Shown piece by piece: positions 1 to 6,385 of a stretch of 40,273 bases of DNA (positions are counted from its first letter, which is position 1; every line of letters starts with the position of its first letter). The notes below the pieces were generated by a model. The model did no database searches. It was not told the DNA's origin and saw only the letters and a program-made list of their open reading frames with translations. The translations under genes were made by a program, and so were the position numbers. The stretch is from Paludibacter sp. (GTDB taxonomy: Bacteria > Bacteroidota > Bacteroidia > Bacteroidales > Paludibacteraceae), in assembly GCA_017882285.1 (NCBI GenBank), contig JADGPS010000026.1, positions 1 through 40,273 on the forward strand. Reading direction: 5' to 3'.

Positions 1-59
1 TAATACTAAGTTTTCTTTTAAGAACGCATTACAAACCTGCCTGCCGCATTTATCTGCCT

Positions 60-166
60 TTGGTAGAGGCAAGTGCTAAGAATACAAAAGTTGGGATTAG
101 AAATAAATCCCACCAACAGCGTCCAGCATTTGAGCATCTAAGAAGTTATATAGTCGGTTGGACAGG
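60..166 (+). repeat. Degenerate R3-family intergenic repeat (copy H)
   Basis: Carries the R3 hallmark hairpin GGGATT (93-98) / AATCCC (106-111) flanked by GTT and CAAC, the phrase CTAAGAATACAA seen again near 15626 and 17458, and ends with GTTGGAC (157-163), comparable to the GTAGGAC ends of better copies. The remainder is too diverged to set exact borders. It abuts the CRISPR repeat at 167. Bases 1-59 hold a short ACCTGCCTGCCGC module and nothing else recognisable. Confidence 0.45.
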
Positions 167-202
167 GTCTAAACGACTTTTTAAATTTCTACTATTGTAG
201 AT
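167..202 (+). CRISPR. Solitary Cas12a-type (type V-A) CRISPR direct repeat
   Basis: A 36-nt unit starting GTCTAAACGACT and ending AATTTCTACTATTGTAGAT. The 3' half is the near-invariant Cas12a crRNA handle: stem TCTAC / GTAGA around the loop TATT, preceded by AATT. The 5' half (GTCTAA.CGAC.TTTTAAA) resembles repeats of Moraxella, Francisella and Porphyromonas type V-A loci. No second repeat lies one repeat-spacer period (about 60-70 nt) up- or downstream and no cas gene is in the window. It is a lone repeat, either an array remnant or a mini-CRISPR making one crRNA-like transcript. A processed guide would begin at 203 (TTACGCCCGTTCCTG). Confidence 0.8.
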
Positions 203-484
203 TTACGCCCGTTCCTGTTCCTGTATACAGACGTTTATAAAGTGAATCATACAAATCGTGAAGAATGAATTTGATTATACTGAAATAGTAGTTTAATATT
301 GTTGCAAACAAATAACCATTAACCCCTCGTTTGCAATTAGTGGGAATAAGAGAGAAATTAATGGTGGGCAAATGCAATCCGGGATAATAGTTATCAACAG
401 CTAACCTAAAAGCAGATTGATAATCAGATTATTATCCTGTTCATAACTTTGTTGAAAAGTTGTTTGCAAAAACAGGGTAAAATA
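203..484. other. Gene-free spacer between CRISPR repeat and ncRNA promoter
   Basis: AT-rich sequence with no convincing gene on either strand. The first ~25 nt are the potential guide segment of the lone Cas12a repeat. An imperfect self-complementary stretch is visible around 412-440 (AGATTGATAATCAGATTATTAT). No further repeat, tRNA or promoter was recognised. Confidence 0.5.
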
Positions 485-516
485 CTTGCAAATCTATGTT
501 CAATACATTATATTTG
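485..516 (+). promoter_or_regulatory. Bacteroidota-type promoter of the large ncRNA
   Basis: A -7 box TATATTTG (509-516) matches the Bacteroidota consensus TAnnTTTG exactly. A -33 box CTTG (485-488) lies 20 nt upstream, within the usual 19-21. Transcription would begin about 522, right at the UUCG hairpin that opens the ncRNA. No reading frame starts here. Confidence 0.75.
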
Positions 517-1897
517 CACCATGAGTTTCGACTCAAGGCATGAAATGAAATGTTGAAACGTTCTTTGAAATACTGATACAAACATCAAAAAAAGTCAATA
601 GTTAAATATTTGAACCCAAATTCAGAGGTGCAAATCTGTTTTATGTAAAGAACGAACTGACTATTAAAACATAGTTATCTCCGTTATTGTATACGCAAGT
701 GTGCAATGAGATGTATAGCAATGTAAATAGTTTTACGGTCTCTGGCAAAAACAGAATTCCCTGTGAGTTAGACTCTATAAATATAATTATGGTGCGTTTG
801 AATAAAACGTAACCCTGTCTCTCTGAGACAGGAAAGCCGGGTAGTCGGGATGGGAATTCTATAAAAGTAATTCGTTACTTATATTCGTTTCCGGCCACAA
901 AAGTAGAAACAGCAATGTTTTGAACTTGTGACTAACAGTTTCAGGCGAGCAGTACAAAAAAATTAAAAGTCGCGGCAGTTCAGTGTTTAATTATATAAAT
1001 GAGTTTATAATTGAACGAATTTTATTTTTTGGTAATACTACCAACAGAGTAAAACAGTCAAAAGTAAATGAGTTGTATACGTATAAGCTTAATAGCAGTA
1101 TTAAGATTGTACGGGAAAGATGAAGCAAACAAAATCAGTCGGTCTGAATGCAAAAAATTTGACCGGGACACCCGAAGAACCGAAATCCCCATAACACGGG
1201 ACTGAAGTTTAACCGGTGTGAAACGGAAAAAATTGCCGGCAAGTGACAGCGGATGGGTTTCCATTCACAGTTGCTAAGCCGTAAAAGGCGTCAGAGTTGA
1301 TAACGGTTTTCATGGTAATTCTACGATAATGAAGGGATCTGCAAAGAAACACTCATTATCCGGATTCGAAGCTATGCAAATAGTGGAAAGCCTTGAACGT
1401 CGGAAATGATAGCGAACAGCATTATCCGAAAATACTTCCATTGGTCAAACAATGAAAGTATATATACAGCATTTCAATTCCTATTGACCGGTGATTTGAG
1501 TTCTTTGAAGAGAAGTGATTTAACTTTAAATCCGTAAAAGGAAGATGAGTTGAAACACGTGCTTTGCGCCAACAGGTTTAAGAATTAACTGAGAAATCAG
1601 TTGAAACAGACACCTGATACGATCAGAAAATTGTTAACAAGTAGTTTTGTAAAAAACTGCATACAACAAGCCTGATTCAGTAAAGTAGAAAACGAATCAA
1701 AGACAGAGATGGCTGCAATACGCTATCCGGTGCAGGAGCGAATAGAAAGACTGGTAAAACAGTCCGGAAAGTCAATCTGAAGCGGAAAGATACAGCAGCT
1801 GTAAACAAGGTAAAACCCAGTTTATTAAAACATATCCAAATCAAACTCATGGTGGTTAATCAGTATACAAAGATATCAACAATCTATTTCGTGTTCA

Positions 1898-1925
1898 AAG
1901 AGGGTGCTGTTAAAGGCACCCTCTT
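1898..1925 (+). terminator. First intrinsic terminator of the ncRNA
   Basis: A perfect 10-bp stem, AAGAGGGTGC / GCACCCTCTT, with an 8-nt loop TGTTAAAG. It is GC-rich at the apex and followed by TACTGTTTAAAA. The U-tract is weak, which may explain the second terminator directly behind it. Confidence 0.75.
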
Positions 1926-1934
1926 ACTGTTTAA

Positions 1935-1964
1935 AAAAGGTCGGACTAATAATCTGACCTTTTC
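1935..1964 (+). terminator. Second intrinsic terminator of the ncRNA
   Basis: Stem AAAAGGTC (1935-1942) / GACCTTTT (1956-1963) followed by CTATTTC. Because it is symmetric with A- and T-runs on both sides it could act in both directions. Its position 10 nt after the first stem makes a tandem terminator. Confidence 0.7.
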
Positions 1965-2073
1965 TATTTCAATAAAAACCAGTTGAATCTCAACAAATCA
2001 ATGTTGAGCATTGTTTTTAAGCTGACATAGTCTGGAGACTACCCCGAACCACGGTCGCAAGTTTACAGAGTAA

Positions 2074-2220
2074 TACCGATTGCACAAACAATATAGCCCA
2101 ATTTCGACTCCCATCAAGTCGGGACAAGTTCGTCTTATTGTCCGATTTGTTTGTATGCATCGGCATTAACAACAGTAAACATATAAAACAGATTGGACTG
2201 TTTTATATGTACAGTTGGTA
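2074..2220 (-). repeat. R2 element, copy 1 (147-bp MITE-like palindromic repeat)
   Basis: Read on the minus strand this is almost identical to 39301-39447, with the same 147-bp length. The ends are short inverted repeats (TACCAACTG on one side, CAATCGGTA on the other), with TA/TTA dinucleotides flanking, suggesting a TA-type target. Inside are a 13-bp perfect hairpin (ACATATAAAACAG and its complement) and a second stem TCCCG / CGGGA. There is no coding capacity, so it would need a transposase in trans, if mobile. Confidence 0.8.
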
Positions 2221-2331
2221 TAAACAGAACAATAACAATTTAATATCAATAAAATGGAAATCAGCTACCATTAAAAAAAAACGAGGCGACACCGAAAAGC
2301 CAAACGAGTAGGGAAAATAAAAGAATAAAAA

Positions 2332-2664
2332 ATGGAAGATTCAATTTTAATAACAACAAGCACTTCGTTGGATGGTTACAAAGTGACAAAACAATTAGGC
2401 TTGGTACGGGGCATAACCGTTCGTTCCAGAAGCATATTTGGTAATATTGCAGGAGGTTTTATGACAATATTCGGTGGAAAAAGTGTTATCTATACCGAGT
2501 TGTGTGAAAAAGCAAGAGAAGAAGCTTTACAATTAATGATTAATCATGGTAAAGAGTTGGGATGTAATGCAATTATCAATGTGCGGTATGACGCCAATGA
2601 TATAATGAGTGGATTAACCGAAGTTCTTGCATACGGAACGGCAGTAATCGTCAATCGTCAATAA
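2332..2664 (+). CDS. YbjQ/UPF0145 family protein
   Basis: 110 residues, the normal length of the YbjQ (UPF0145, DUF74, putative heavy-metal-binding) family. Visible family features are the start ITTSTSLDGYKVTKQLGLVRGITVRS, the FGGK(S)..YTEL segment near residue 48, the helix with AREEAL..M..H(A)(K)ELG, and NAIINVRYDAND near residue 80, ending in a strand with YGTAVIV. These proteins form homopentameric assemblies, and the biochemical role is unsettled. No signal peptide or membrane segment, so cytosolic. It stands alone between R2 copy 1 and a convergent lipoprotein pair. ATG follows an A-rich AAAAGAATAAAAA leader, usual in this phylum. Assignment to the family is secure; function is not known. 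Confidence 0.88.
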   Translation: MEDSILITTSTSLDGYKVTKQLGLVRGITVRSRSIFGNIAGGFMTIFGGKSVIYTELCEKAREEALQLMINHGKELGCNAIINVRYDANDIMSGLTEVLAYGTAVIVNRQ

Positions 2665-2820
2665 AAACAGTTAAAATTTGTTCAACGAAGGTTATATAGA
2701 AAGTACCTCAGGTGAGCGTAGCATCTCTATATTTTCTAAGTTTGTGCACACTGCGTTCAATGTCTGAGCGAAGCGGGTACTTCCCGCCGACTTGGGACAC
2801 GGTGGCCAGGAAATAAAATC

Positions 2821-3456
2821 TTAATTATCATCTGATTTTTTAATTAGATTTTTATTTCCTTTTACAAATTCAATTTCATCAAAGTACTTATTATCCAGAA
2901 AAATGGAAAATTTTGGGTTTTGAGAGCCGGAGGAGATATCAATTCCTAATCCGGACTTTATAATGTGAATGGGGAACTCGGAACAAAAAAATGCAGAGCT
3001 GTCGGAAGCATTATATAGTTCGTCAAAAGGAGTTTTATGTTTGAGATAGTATTTGGCTTTTGAGATGATGATGTTATTCGTGTCGGGACGGAAGCGAACA
3101 ATATGAACCGATTCAATTCTGCTATCGTTCATAAAATATTCCAAAGTACAGATTTGAACTCCATCCGTGTCTGAAACTTTTTTGGAGAGACAATGTATCA
3201 CATACAGTTTTCCGGTACTATCTTTCTGAATTATGCCACAATGCGAAATGTCCAGCGTGTCTTTTAATTTGGCTACCACTATTTCGCTTATTAACCCGTA
3301 ACTTTTACGTAGAATAATATCACCATTTTGCAGATTGACAGTTGAGTAAGAACTGATATGAGTTGTTTTTGTTGGAAAGTCGCAATTCTCCAACAAAAAC
3401 AACAGCATAAAGAGAAAAAAAATACGGATTATTTCAGTTTGTATTGTACTAACCAC
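2821..3456 (-). CDS. YiiX/YebB-like permuted NlpC/P60 (papain-fold) lipoprotein candidate
   Basis: 211 residues. A hydrophobic N-terminus (residues 9-23, IIRIFFLFMLLFLLEN) precedes Cys25, a plausible though atypical lipobox. The body fits the permuted NlpC/P60 amidase group (YiiX/YebB): GDIILRKS near residue 46, SHCGII near 72 with the Cys-His pair, and FFCSEFP near 156, where the family carries its catalytic Cys. Such enzymes are thought to hydrolyse amide or thioester bonds in the envelope; the substrate is unknown. The start overlaps the upstream gene's end by 28 nt, implying translational coupling. Met17 (about 3408) is an alternative start but would leave a very short signal. Family call is moderate, based on motif spacing only. 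Confidence 0.65.
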   Translation of the reverse strand: MVSTIQTEIIRIFFLFMLLFLLENCDFPTKTTHISSYSTVNLQNGDIILRKSYGLISEIVVAKLKDTLDISHCGIIQKDSTGKLYVIHCLSKKVSDTDGVQICTLEYFMNDSRIESVHIVRFRPDTNNIIISKAKYYLKHKTPFDELYNASDSSAFFCSEFPIHIIKSGLGIDISSGSQNPKFSIFLDNKYFDEIEFVKGNKNLIKKSDDN

Positions 3457-3827
3457 TTATCTTGTAGTTTTACCATGTGAAGTTTGGTGGTGACTGAGTC
3501 CTTTACTCCACCCGTATTCATATCGATGCTACCCATTATTATGCCTTCTACTTCAGCTGAATTGCCATCTTCTGCCAATTTCACATCTTTTGTTTTGTAT
3601 TTAATATCGGATTTTTTCATTTCAGGCACTTTTTCTTGTACCATAGCTGCAATAAAATCTACCACTTTTCGGGTGTCTTCGGTACAAAGTCCTTTTGCTA
3701 CTTCAAAGTCAGCTTTGTAAAGCGCAATGTTGAATTTTGTGGCTACTGCTTCAGGAGTGTTACTGTTGGAACATGATGCCATTAATACCATGATTAGCAA
3801 AATCATAAATGAATTTAGTTTTCTCAT
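3429..3827 (-). CDS. DUF4878-type small lipoprotein
   Basis: 132 residues. Signal peptide with lipobox MASC, lipidated Cys at residue 19, then a short Ser/Asn linker. The mature part follows the NTF2-like DUF4878 layout: TPEAVATKFNIALYKADFEVAKGLCTEDT (helical start), a middle helix ending VPEMKK, then beta strands with AEVEGII and a final KLQDKWLVQYKL strand. Members are envelope lipoproteins common in Bacteroidota and have no defined biochemical role. It is the first gene of a two-gene minus-strand unit with the papain-fold protein, with overlapping ends. Start is the only sensible Met before the signal peptide. Upstream 3828-3960 is extremely AT-rich and holds the likely promoter, but no clear TAnnTTTG box was picked out. 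Confidence 0.75.
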   Translation of the reverse strand: MRKLNSFMILLIMVLMASCSNSNTPEAVATKFNIALYKADFEVAKGLCTEDTRKVVDFIAAMVQEKVPEMKKSDIKYKTKDVKLAEDGNSAEVEGIIMGSIDMNTGGVKDSVTTKLHMVKLQDKWLVQYKLK

Positions 3828-3959
3828 AATGAATTGATTTTAAAGATTAATACTTGCTTGAATTGAATATTTATGTATAAAACAGATTGTAAAAATACAC
3901 ATTTATTTATTATTTACAAAAAAAAATGAAATTTTTTTAAAATTATCAACCGCTACCGC

Positions 3960-4143
3960 GAATCTTCAATCCCCTGATGCCCGTAGTGTAGTTTGGCGGT
4001 CTATGGTTCGGCGTACGTCTCCCGACTACGTCGAGTTAGAAGCAAGGCTTTTGCCTTGCATATTAAAACACAATCGACTGAATCTATCTACGCTAACCGT
4101 TGGTTCAATAAGAAAGTTCAGTCGATATTTTTTTATCTCCCCT
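3960..4143 (+). repeat. Structured intergenic repeat with two hairpins
   Basis: A perfect 7-bp hairpin GCAAGGC-TTTT-GCCTTGC (4042-4059) and a long-range stem ATCGACTGAA (4073-4082) / TTCAGTCGAT (4117-4126) followed by a T-run. It looks like a terminator on the + strand although no + strand gene precedes it. The inner phrase CTACGCTAACCGTTGGTTC (4088-4106) recurs, reverse-complemented, in R3 copy B (14159-14177), so it shares a module with R3. The ~70-codon ORF across it (4003-4212) is a by-product of the repeat. Confidence 0.5.
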
Positions 4144-5328
4144 TTATGGGTTAGGGGGTCGCTTACATTCAATTATCACTTTTTGCTCATTTGCCAATGT
4201 GCAAGCGAATAAATAAGTGTCTCCACCTTCTTTTATCCTGAGCTTTTTACGAAGTTCGTCAACGGACAGCGGATAATTACGTGTGCTGATATTAGCTTTA
4301 GGCACATTTTCGAGCAATTCTTTCAGCTCTTTTTTAGAGTTTTCCCAAACCTTTTTCACTTCAAATACGCGTCCCGGAAATTCAAGTGATAATTCAGGTG
4401 AAGTATATAAGTGCGTATTGGTATGCAATTTATCCAATTCAAATTTGTTTGCAATTAAGCGGAATGCACCGCTTTTCATCACAGCTGCATTTGGCTCGTA
4501 CAGGTATTTTTCGATAATAGGTTCATAATCAATTTGCACTGTACTTTCTTCCTGCTGATAAAATTCAAACACATCGGTTTTACTTTTTTTTCCGAAGTTA
4601 ATAGTTTTAATTTTTTGATTTGAATGTATTTCCTGGTCAAGTATTAGTAAAACTTCCTTACATTCATTATTAACACTAATAATGTGAATTTCATCTGCAG
4701 TAGGTAATTCACGAAGGGCAGCCGTAACATCTATCATGGGTGATAGTTTTATCATTACCCGCCTTGCTTTTTCAAGCAAACGGGATGATAAGATGGAAAC
4801 ATCCGGTTCGCAATCGGATAATAACACTACTTTTTTTCCACTCGAACTCCGACGTGCCGGATCGATAAAAATCCAGTCGACAGGTTCCATTTCGGCAAGA
4901 TATTTTTCGGTTTCAGAGTGAATTACCCGGATTTGATTTCTCCCAAGTGCTTTAAAATTATGGGAAGCCAAATCACATAATTCTGCTTGCCGTTCGACAT
5001 ACGTAACTTCTTGAAAATTTTCCGACATAAAGCAGCAATCTACTCCGAATCCGCCGGTGAGGTCGACGAGTGTATTGCCTTCGCAAAGTGTGGATTTATA
5101 TTTAGCAGTTGATTCAGAGGAAGATTGCTCTAGAGAGAGTTGAACAGGGTATAAAATGGCATCTGTTTGACAAAACAAGGGAACTTTTGATTTTATTTTC
5201 TGTTTTCCGTTGATTTGACGAATAGCGAGGGGCATATCAACCAATGGAAAACGAGCGGATTGCAATGCTAATTGATGCACATCAGTATCAATATTTTCAA
5301 AAATAAATTGTTTGGTTTCTTTGTTCAT
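4144..5328 (-). CDS. THUMP-like class I SAM-dependent methyltransferase
   Basis: About 394 residues from the preferred start (MNKETKQF). A Rossmann methyltransferase core is clear: motif I LVDLTGGFGVDCCFM, acidic YVERQ ending strand 2, and IDPARR as motif IV, the RNA/cap-guanine-N2-methyltransferase-like arrangement. The C-terminal third (GAFRLIANKFELDKLHTNTHLYTSPE, later NISTRNYPLSVDELRKKLRIKEGG) fits the THUMP-like RNA-binding domain of this Bacteroidota family, so the target is probably RNA; the site is not known. The frame is open upstream to 5445, but that start lies inside the neighbour's terminator and adds a basic non-conserved stretch, so the Met at 5328 is favoured. The last residues RPPNP and the stop come from a CCCC..GGGG palindrome (4138-4160). 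Confidence 0.8.
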   Translation of the reverse strand: MNKETKQFIFENIDTDVHQLALQSARFPLVDMPLAIRQINGKQKIKSKVPLFCQTDAILYPVQLSLEQSSSESTAKYKSTLCEGNTLVDLTGGFGVDCCFMSENFQEVTYVERQAELCDLASHNFKALGRNQIRVIHSETEKYLAEMEPVDWIFIDPARRSSSGKKVVLLSDCEPDVSILSSRLLEKARRVMIKLSPMIDVTAALRELPTADEIHIISVNNECKEVLLILDQEIHSNQKIKTINFGKKSKTDVFEFYQQEESTVQIDYEPIIEKYLYEPNAAVMKSGAFRLIANKFELDKLHTNTHLYTSPELSLEFPGRVFEVKKVWENSKKELKELLENVPKANISTRNYPLSVDELRKKLRIKEGGDTYLFACTLANEQKVIIECKRPPNP

Positions 5329-5412
5329 GTAAATTCGATAAATTTGTTTCAAAAATACATTATTAAATTTATTCCACGAAAAGTTAGGAAAAAGATATTT
5401 TGAAAATTGATA

Positions 5413-5450
5413 TAAAAAAAGGTGTCTGATTTTGATTTCAAACACCTTAT
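5413..5450 (-). terminator. Intrinsic terminator after the 5468-5878 lipoprotein
   Basis: On the minus strand, stem AAGGTGT / ACACCTT (5419-5425 with 5442-5448), with partial inner pairing, is followed by TTTTTTTATATC. It ends the upstream lipoprotein transcript and argues that the methyltransferase downstream has its own promoter and a start inside its frame. Confidence 0.75.
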
Positions 5451-5467
5451 ATATCTAATGTCGTAGA

Positions 5468-5878
5468 TTATGGCCACATAAGTACTACCCGAAAGTCCAT
5501 TGCAATCGGCTGATCAACTGCAAAATCAGAATTTGTTACATAAAAGTTCATGCCACCTAAAGCATAATCAAAATCAACTGTCCGGGTCCACAGCGTTCCA
5601 TAAACATCTTCATAATGACGAACATAAGGTAAAACCTGTTGGGCATTATCTATTAATATGTAAGAAGTAACAGTACCATTATTAAATACGGTTGAATTTA
5701 TTTCCGGCATGGAGAACTGATAAGAATAATACCTGTTTAAACTATCTTTATCTATATTTTCAATCCAATCACTGCTTTTAACTGTTAAATCGATAACTTT
5801 CATTTTCAGATCTTTATTTGAATCATCGCATGATACAACGAACAATGCGACTAAGAAGAATAAAAGTGTTTTTTTCAT
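5468..5878 (-). CDS. Hypothetical lipoprotein
   Basis: 136 residues. Signal peptide MKKTLLFFLVALFVVSC with lipidation at Cys17, followed by acidic DDSNKD; no Bacteroidota surface-export signal (K-(D/E)2) is sharp. The mature part is mixed alpha/beta: KVIDLTVKSSDWIE, then several beta-rich segments (YYSYQFSMPEI, TVTSYILIDN, GGMNFYVTNSDF, MDFRVVLMWP). The ending resembles hypothetical Bacteroidota lipoproteins that begin with a predicted strand after an N-terminal helix, but I do not recognise a family. It is a single gene: its own terminator follows and 260 bp of AT-rich DNA separates it from the divergent SRP RNA gene. Start is fixed by the signal peptide. Confidence 0.75.
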   Translation of the reverse strand: MKKTLLFFLVALFVVSCDDSNKDLKMKVIDLTVKSSDWIENIDKDSLNRYYSYQFSMPEINSTVFNNGTVTSYILIDNAQQVLPYVRHYEDVYGTLWTRTVDFDYALGGMNFYVTNSDFAVDQPIAMDFRVVLMWP

Positions 5879-6104
5879 GGGGAATGATGTTATAAATTAG
5901 CTTATTAAATGACTTTAAGATAGTTGGATAGGAATATGCTTCTTGTTAGCATATAGAATGATTTCACTTATTTTATTAAAACAAATATTATGCCTAATAG
6001 TTCACTTTCAAGAAATTTGTAAGAAATATTTTAAAATTATTAATAAATAGTTTTCTGAAAATGAATAGAGTAGGGGCTTATACAAAAAAATATGAGAATA
6101 ACCC

Positions 6105-6135
6105 TTTGTAAATTCGCCGAAAAGCAGTACTTTTG
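6105..6135 (+). promoter_or_regulatory. Promoter of SRP RNA
   Basis: -33 TTTG (6105-6108), 19-nt spacer, -7 TACTTTTG (6128-6135), an exact TAnnTTTG match. Predicted start about 6140 coincides with the 5' end of the SRP RNA helix. It likely also drives the tRNA downstream. Confidence 0.8.
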
Positions 6136-6138
6136 TGC

Positions 6139-6237
6139 CGGGTAAGTCCTACACGACCAGCTCCTTTTGAACTCCCCCAGGGCCTGACGGCAGCAAGGGT
6201 AGAAAGTTGTAGCGGTGCGATGTAGGGGGCTTACCCA
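6139..6237 (+). ncRNA. ffs: Bacterial small signal recognition particle RNA (4.5S type)
   Basis: About 99 nt forming one long hairpin. The closing helix is GGGTAAGTCC (6140-6149) with GGGGGCTTACCC (6224-6235). The apical domain contains CCCAGGGCC-TGAC-GGCAGCAAGGG, the conserved asymmetric internal loop (AGCA) bound by Ffh. The tetraloop is UGAC, a URRC type instead of the GGAA type of most proteobacteria. The RNA pairs with Ffh and FtsY for co-translational membrane targeting. It is preceded by a consensus promoter and followed after 3 nt by tRNA-Thr, so the two are probably one precursor. Confidence 0.93.
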
Positions 6238-6240
6238 CTT

Positions 6241-6314
6241 GCCTCTTTAGCTCAGTTGGCCAGAGCACGTGATTTGTAATCTCGGGGTCGTTGGTTCGAA
6301 TCCGACAAGAGGCT
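6241..6314 (+). tRNA. tRNA-Thr (anticodon UGU)
   Basis: A 74-nt cloverleaf. Acceptor GCCTCTT / AAGAGGC with U discriminator, D-arm AGCTCAGTTGGCCAGAGC, anticodon loop TTTGTAA reading threonine ACA-family codons, T-arm with GTTCGAATC. The anticodon stem CGTGA / TCTCG contains one U-U mismatch at its centre. No CCA is encoded. It lies 3 nt after the SRP RNA and just before a strong terminator. Confidence 0.95.
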
Positions 6315-6321
6315 CAAAGCG

Positions 6322-6357
6322 AAAGCCGCTTTCATTCAGTTGGAAGCGGCTTTTTTA
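6322..6357 (+). terminator. Terminator of the SRP RNA-tRNA unit
   Basis: Stem AAAGCCGCTT (6322-6331) / AAGCGGCTTT (6344-6353) with a 12-nt loop and TTTTTT at the 3' side. It sits between the + strand RNA genes and the convergent btuG-like gene. Confidence 0.85.
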
Positions 6358-6385
6358 TTATAGTGCCTACACAAAAAAGATTCTT

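Larger units (their letters stand above)
522..1965 (+). ncRNA. Candidate ~1.44 kb structured non-coding RNA
   Basis: A transcription unit with a consensus promoter and two consecutive intrinsic terminators but no sense ORF of 60 codons or more. Visible hairpins, in order: 522-535 (UUCG loop, immediately at the predicted 5' end); 686-707 (9 bp, GCAA loop); 794-810; 814-832 (8 bp); 865-880 (6 bp, UUCG loop); 986-1015 (10 bp); 1029-1044 (6 bp); 1088-1105 (7 bp); 1164-1174; 1253-1264; 1278-1289 (GUAAAA loop); 1371-1384 (GCAA loop); 1443-1489 (two-part stem); 1531-1542 (GUAAAA loop); 1587-1602 (6 bp, GAAA loop); 1641-1660 (8 bp, GUAA loop); 1749-1764 (5 bp, GUAAAA loop). A-rich linkers, capped stems and repeated loop types are typical of large folded RNAs. 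It does not look like rRNA, tmRNA, RNase P or a group II intron (no domain V seen). Class and function are unknown; decayed coding DNA is the main alternative. Confidence 0.6.

Noticed and set aside
203-230. Guide segment of the lone CRISPR repeat matching a site in this window
   Set aside because: I looked for TTACGCCC and its complement near TTTV motifs, including the ncRNA promoter, and saw no match beyond a few bases.
192-377. 61-codon minus-strand ORF over the CRISPR repeat
   Set aside because: Low-complexity start and end, overlaps the repeat, no family features.
1058-1264. 68-codon minus-strand ORF inside the ncRNA region
   Set aside because: No family match, no leader, antisense to a promoter-terminator unit.
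522-1965. ncRNA region as a protein gene with recoded stops
   Set aside because: All three stop codons are frequent in all sense frames and no domain-like peptide appears. The hairpins and terminators fit an RNA better.
522-1965. Group II intron or RNase P
   Set aside because: No domain V-like hairpin, no boundary GUGYG, and no conserved RNase P blocks were seen.
4003-4212. 69-codon ORF on the + strand
   Set aside because: Runs through a hairpin repeat and the end of the methyltransferase gene; no protein character.
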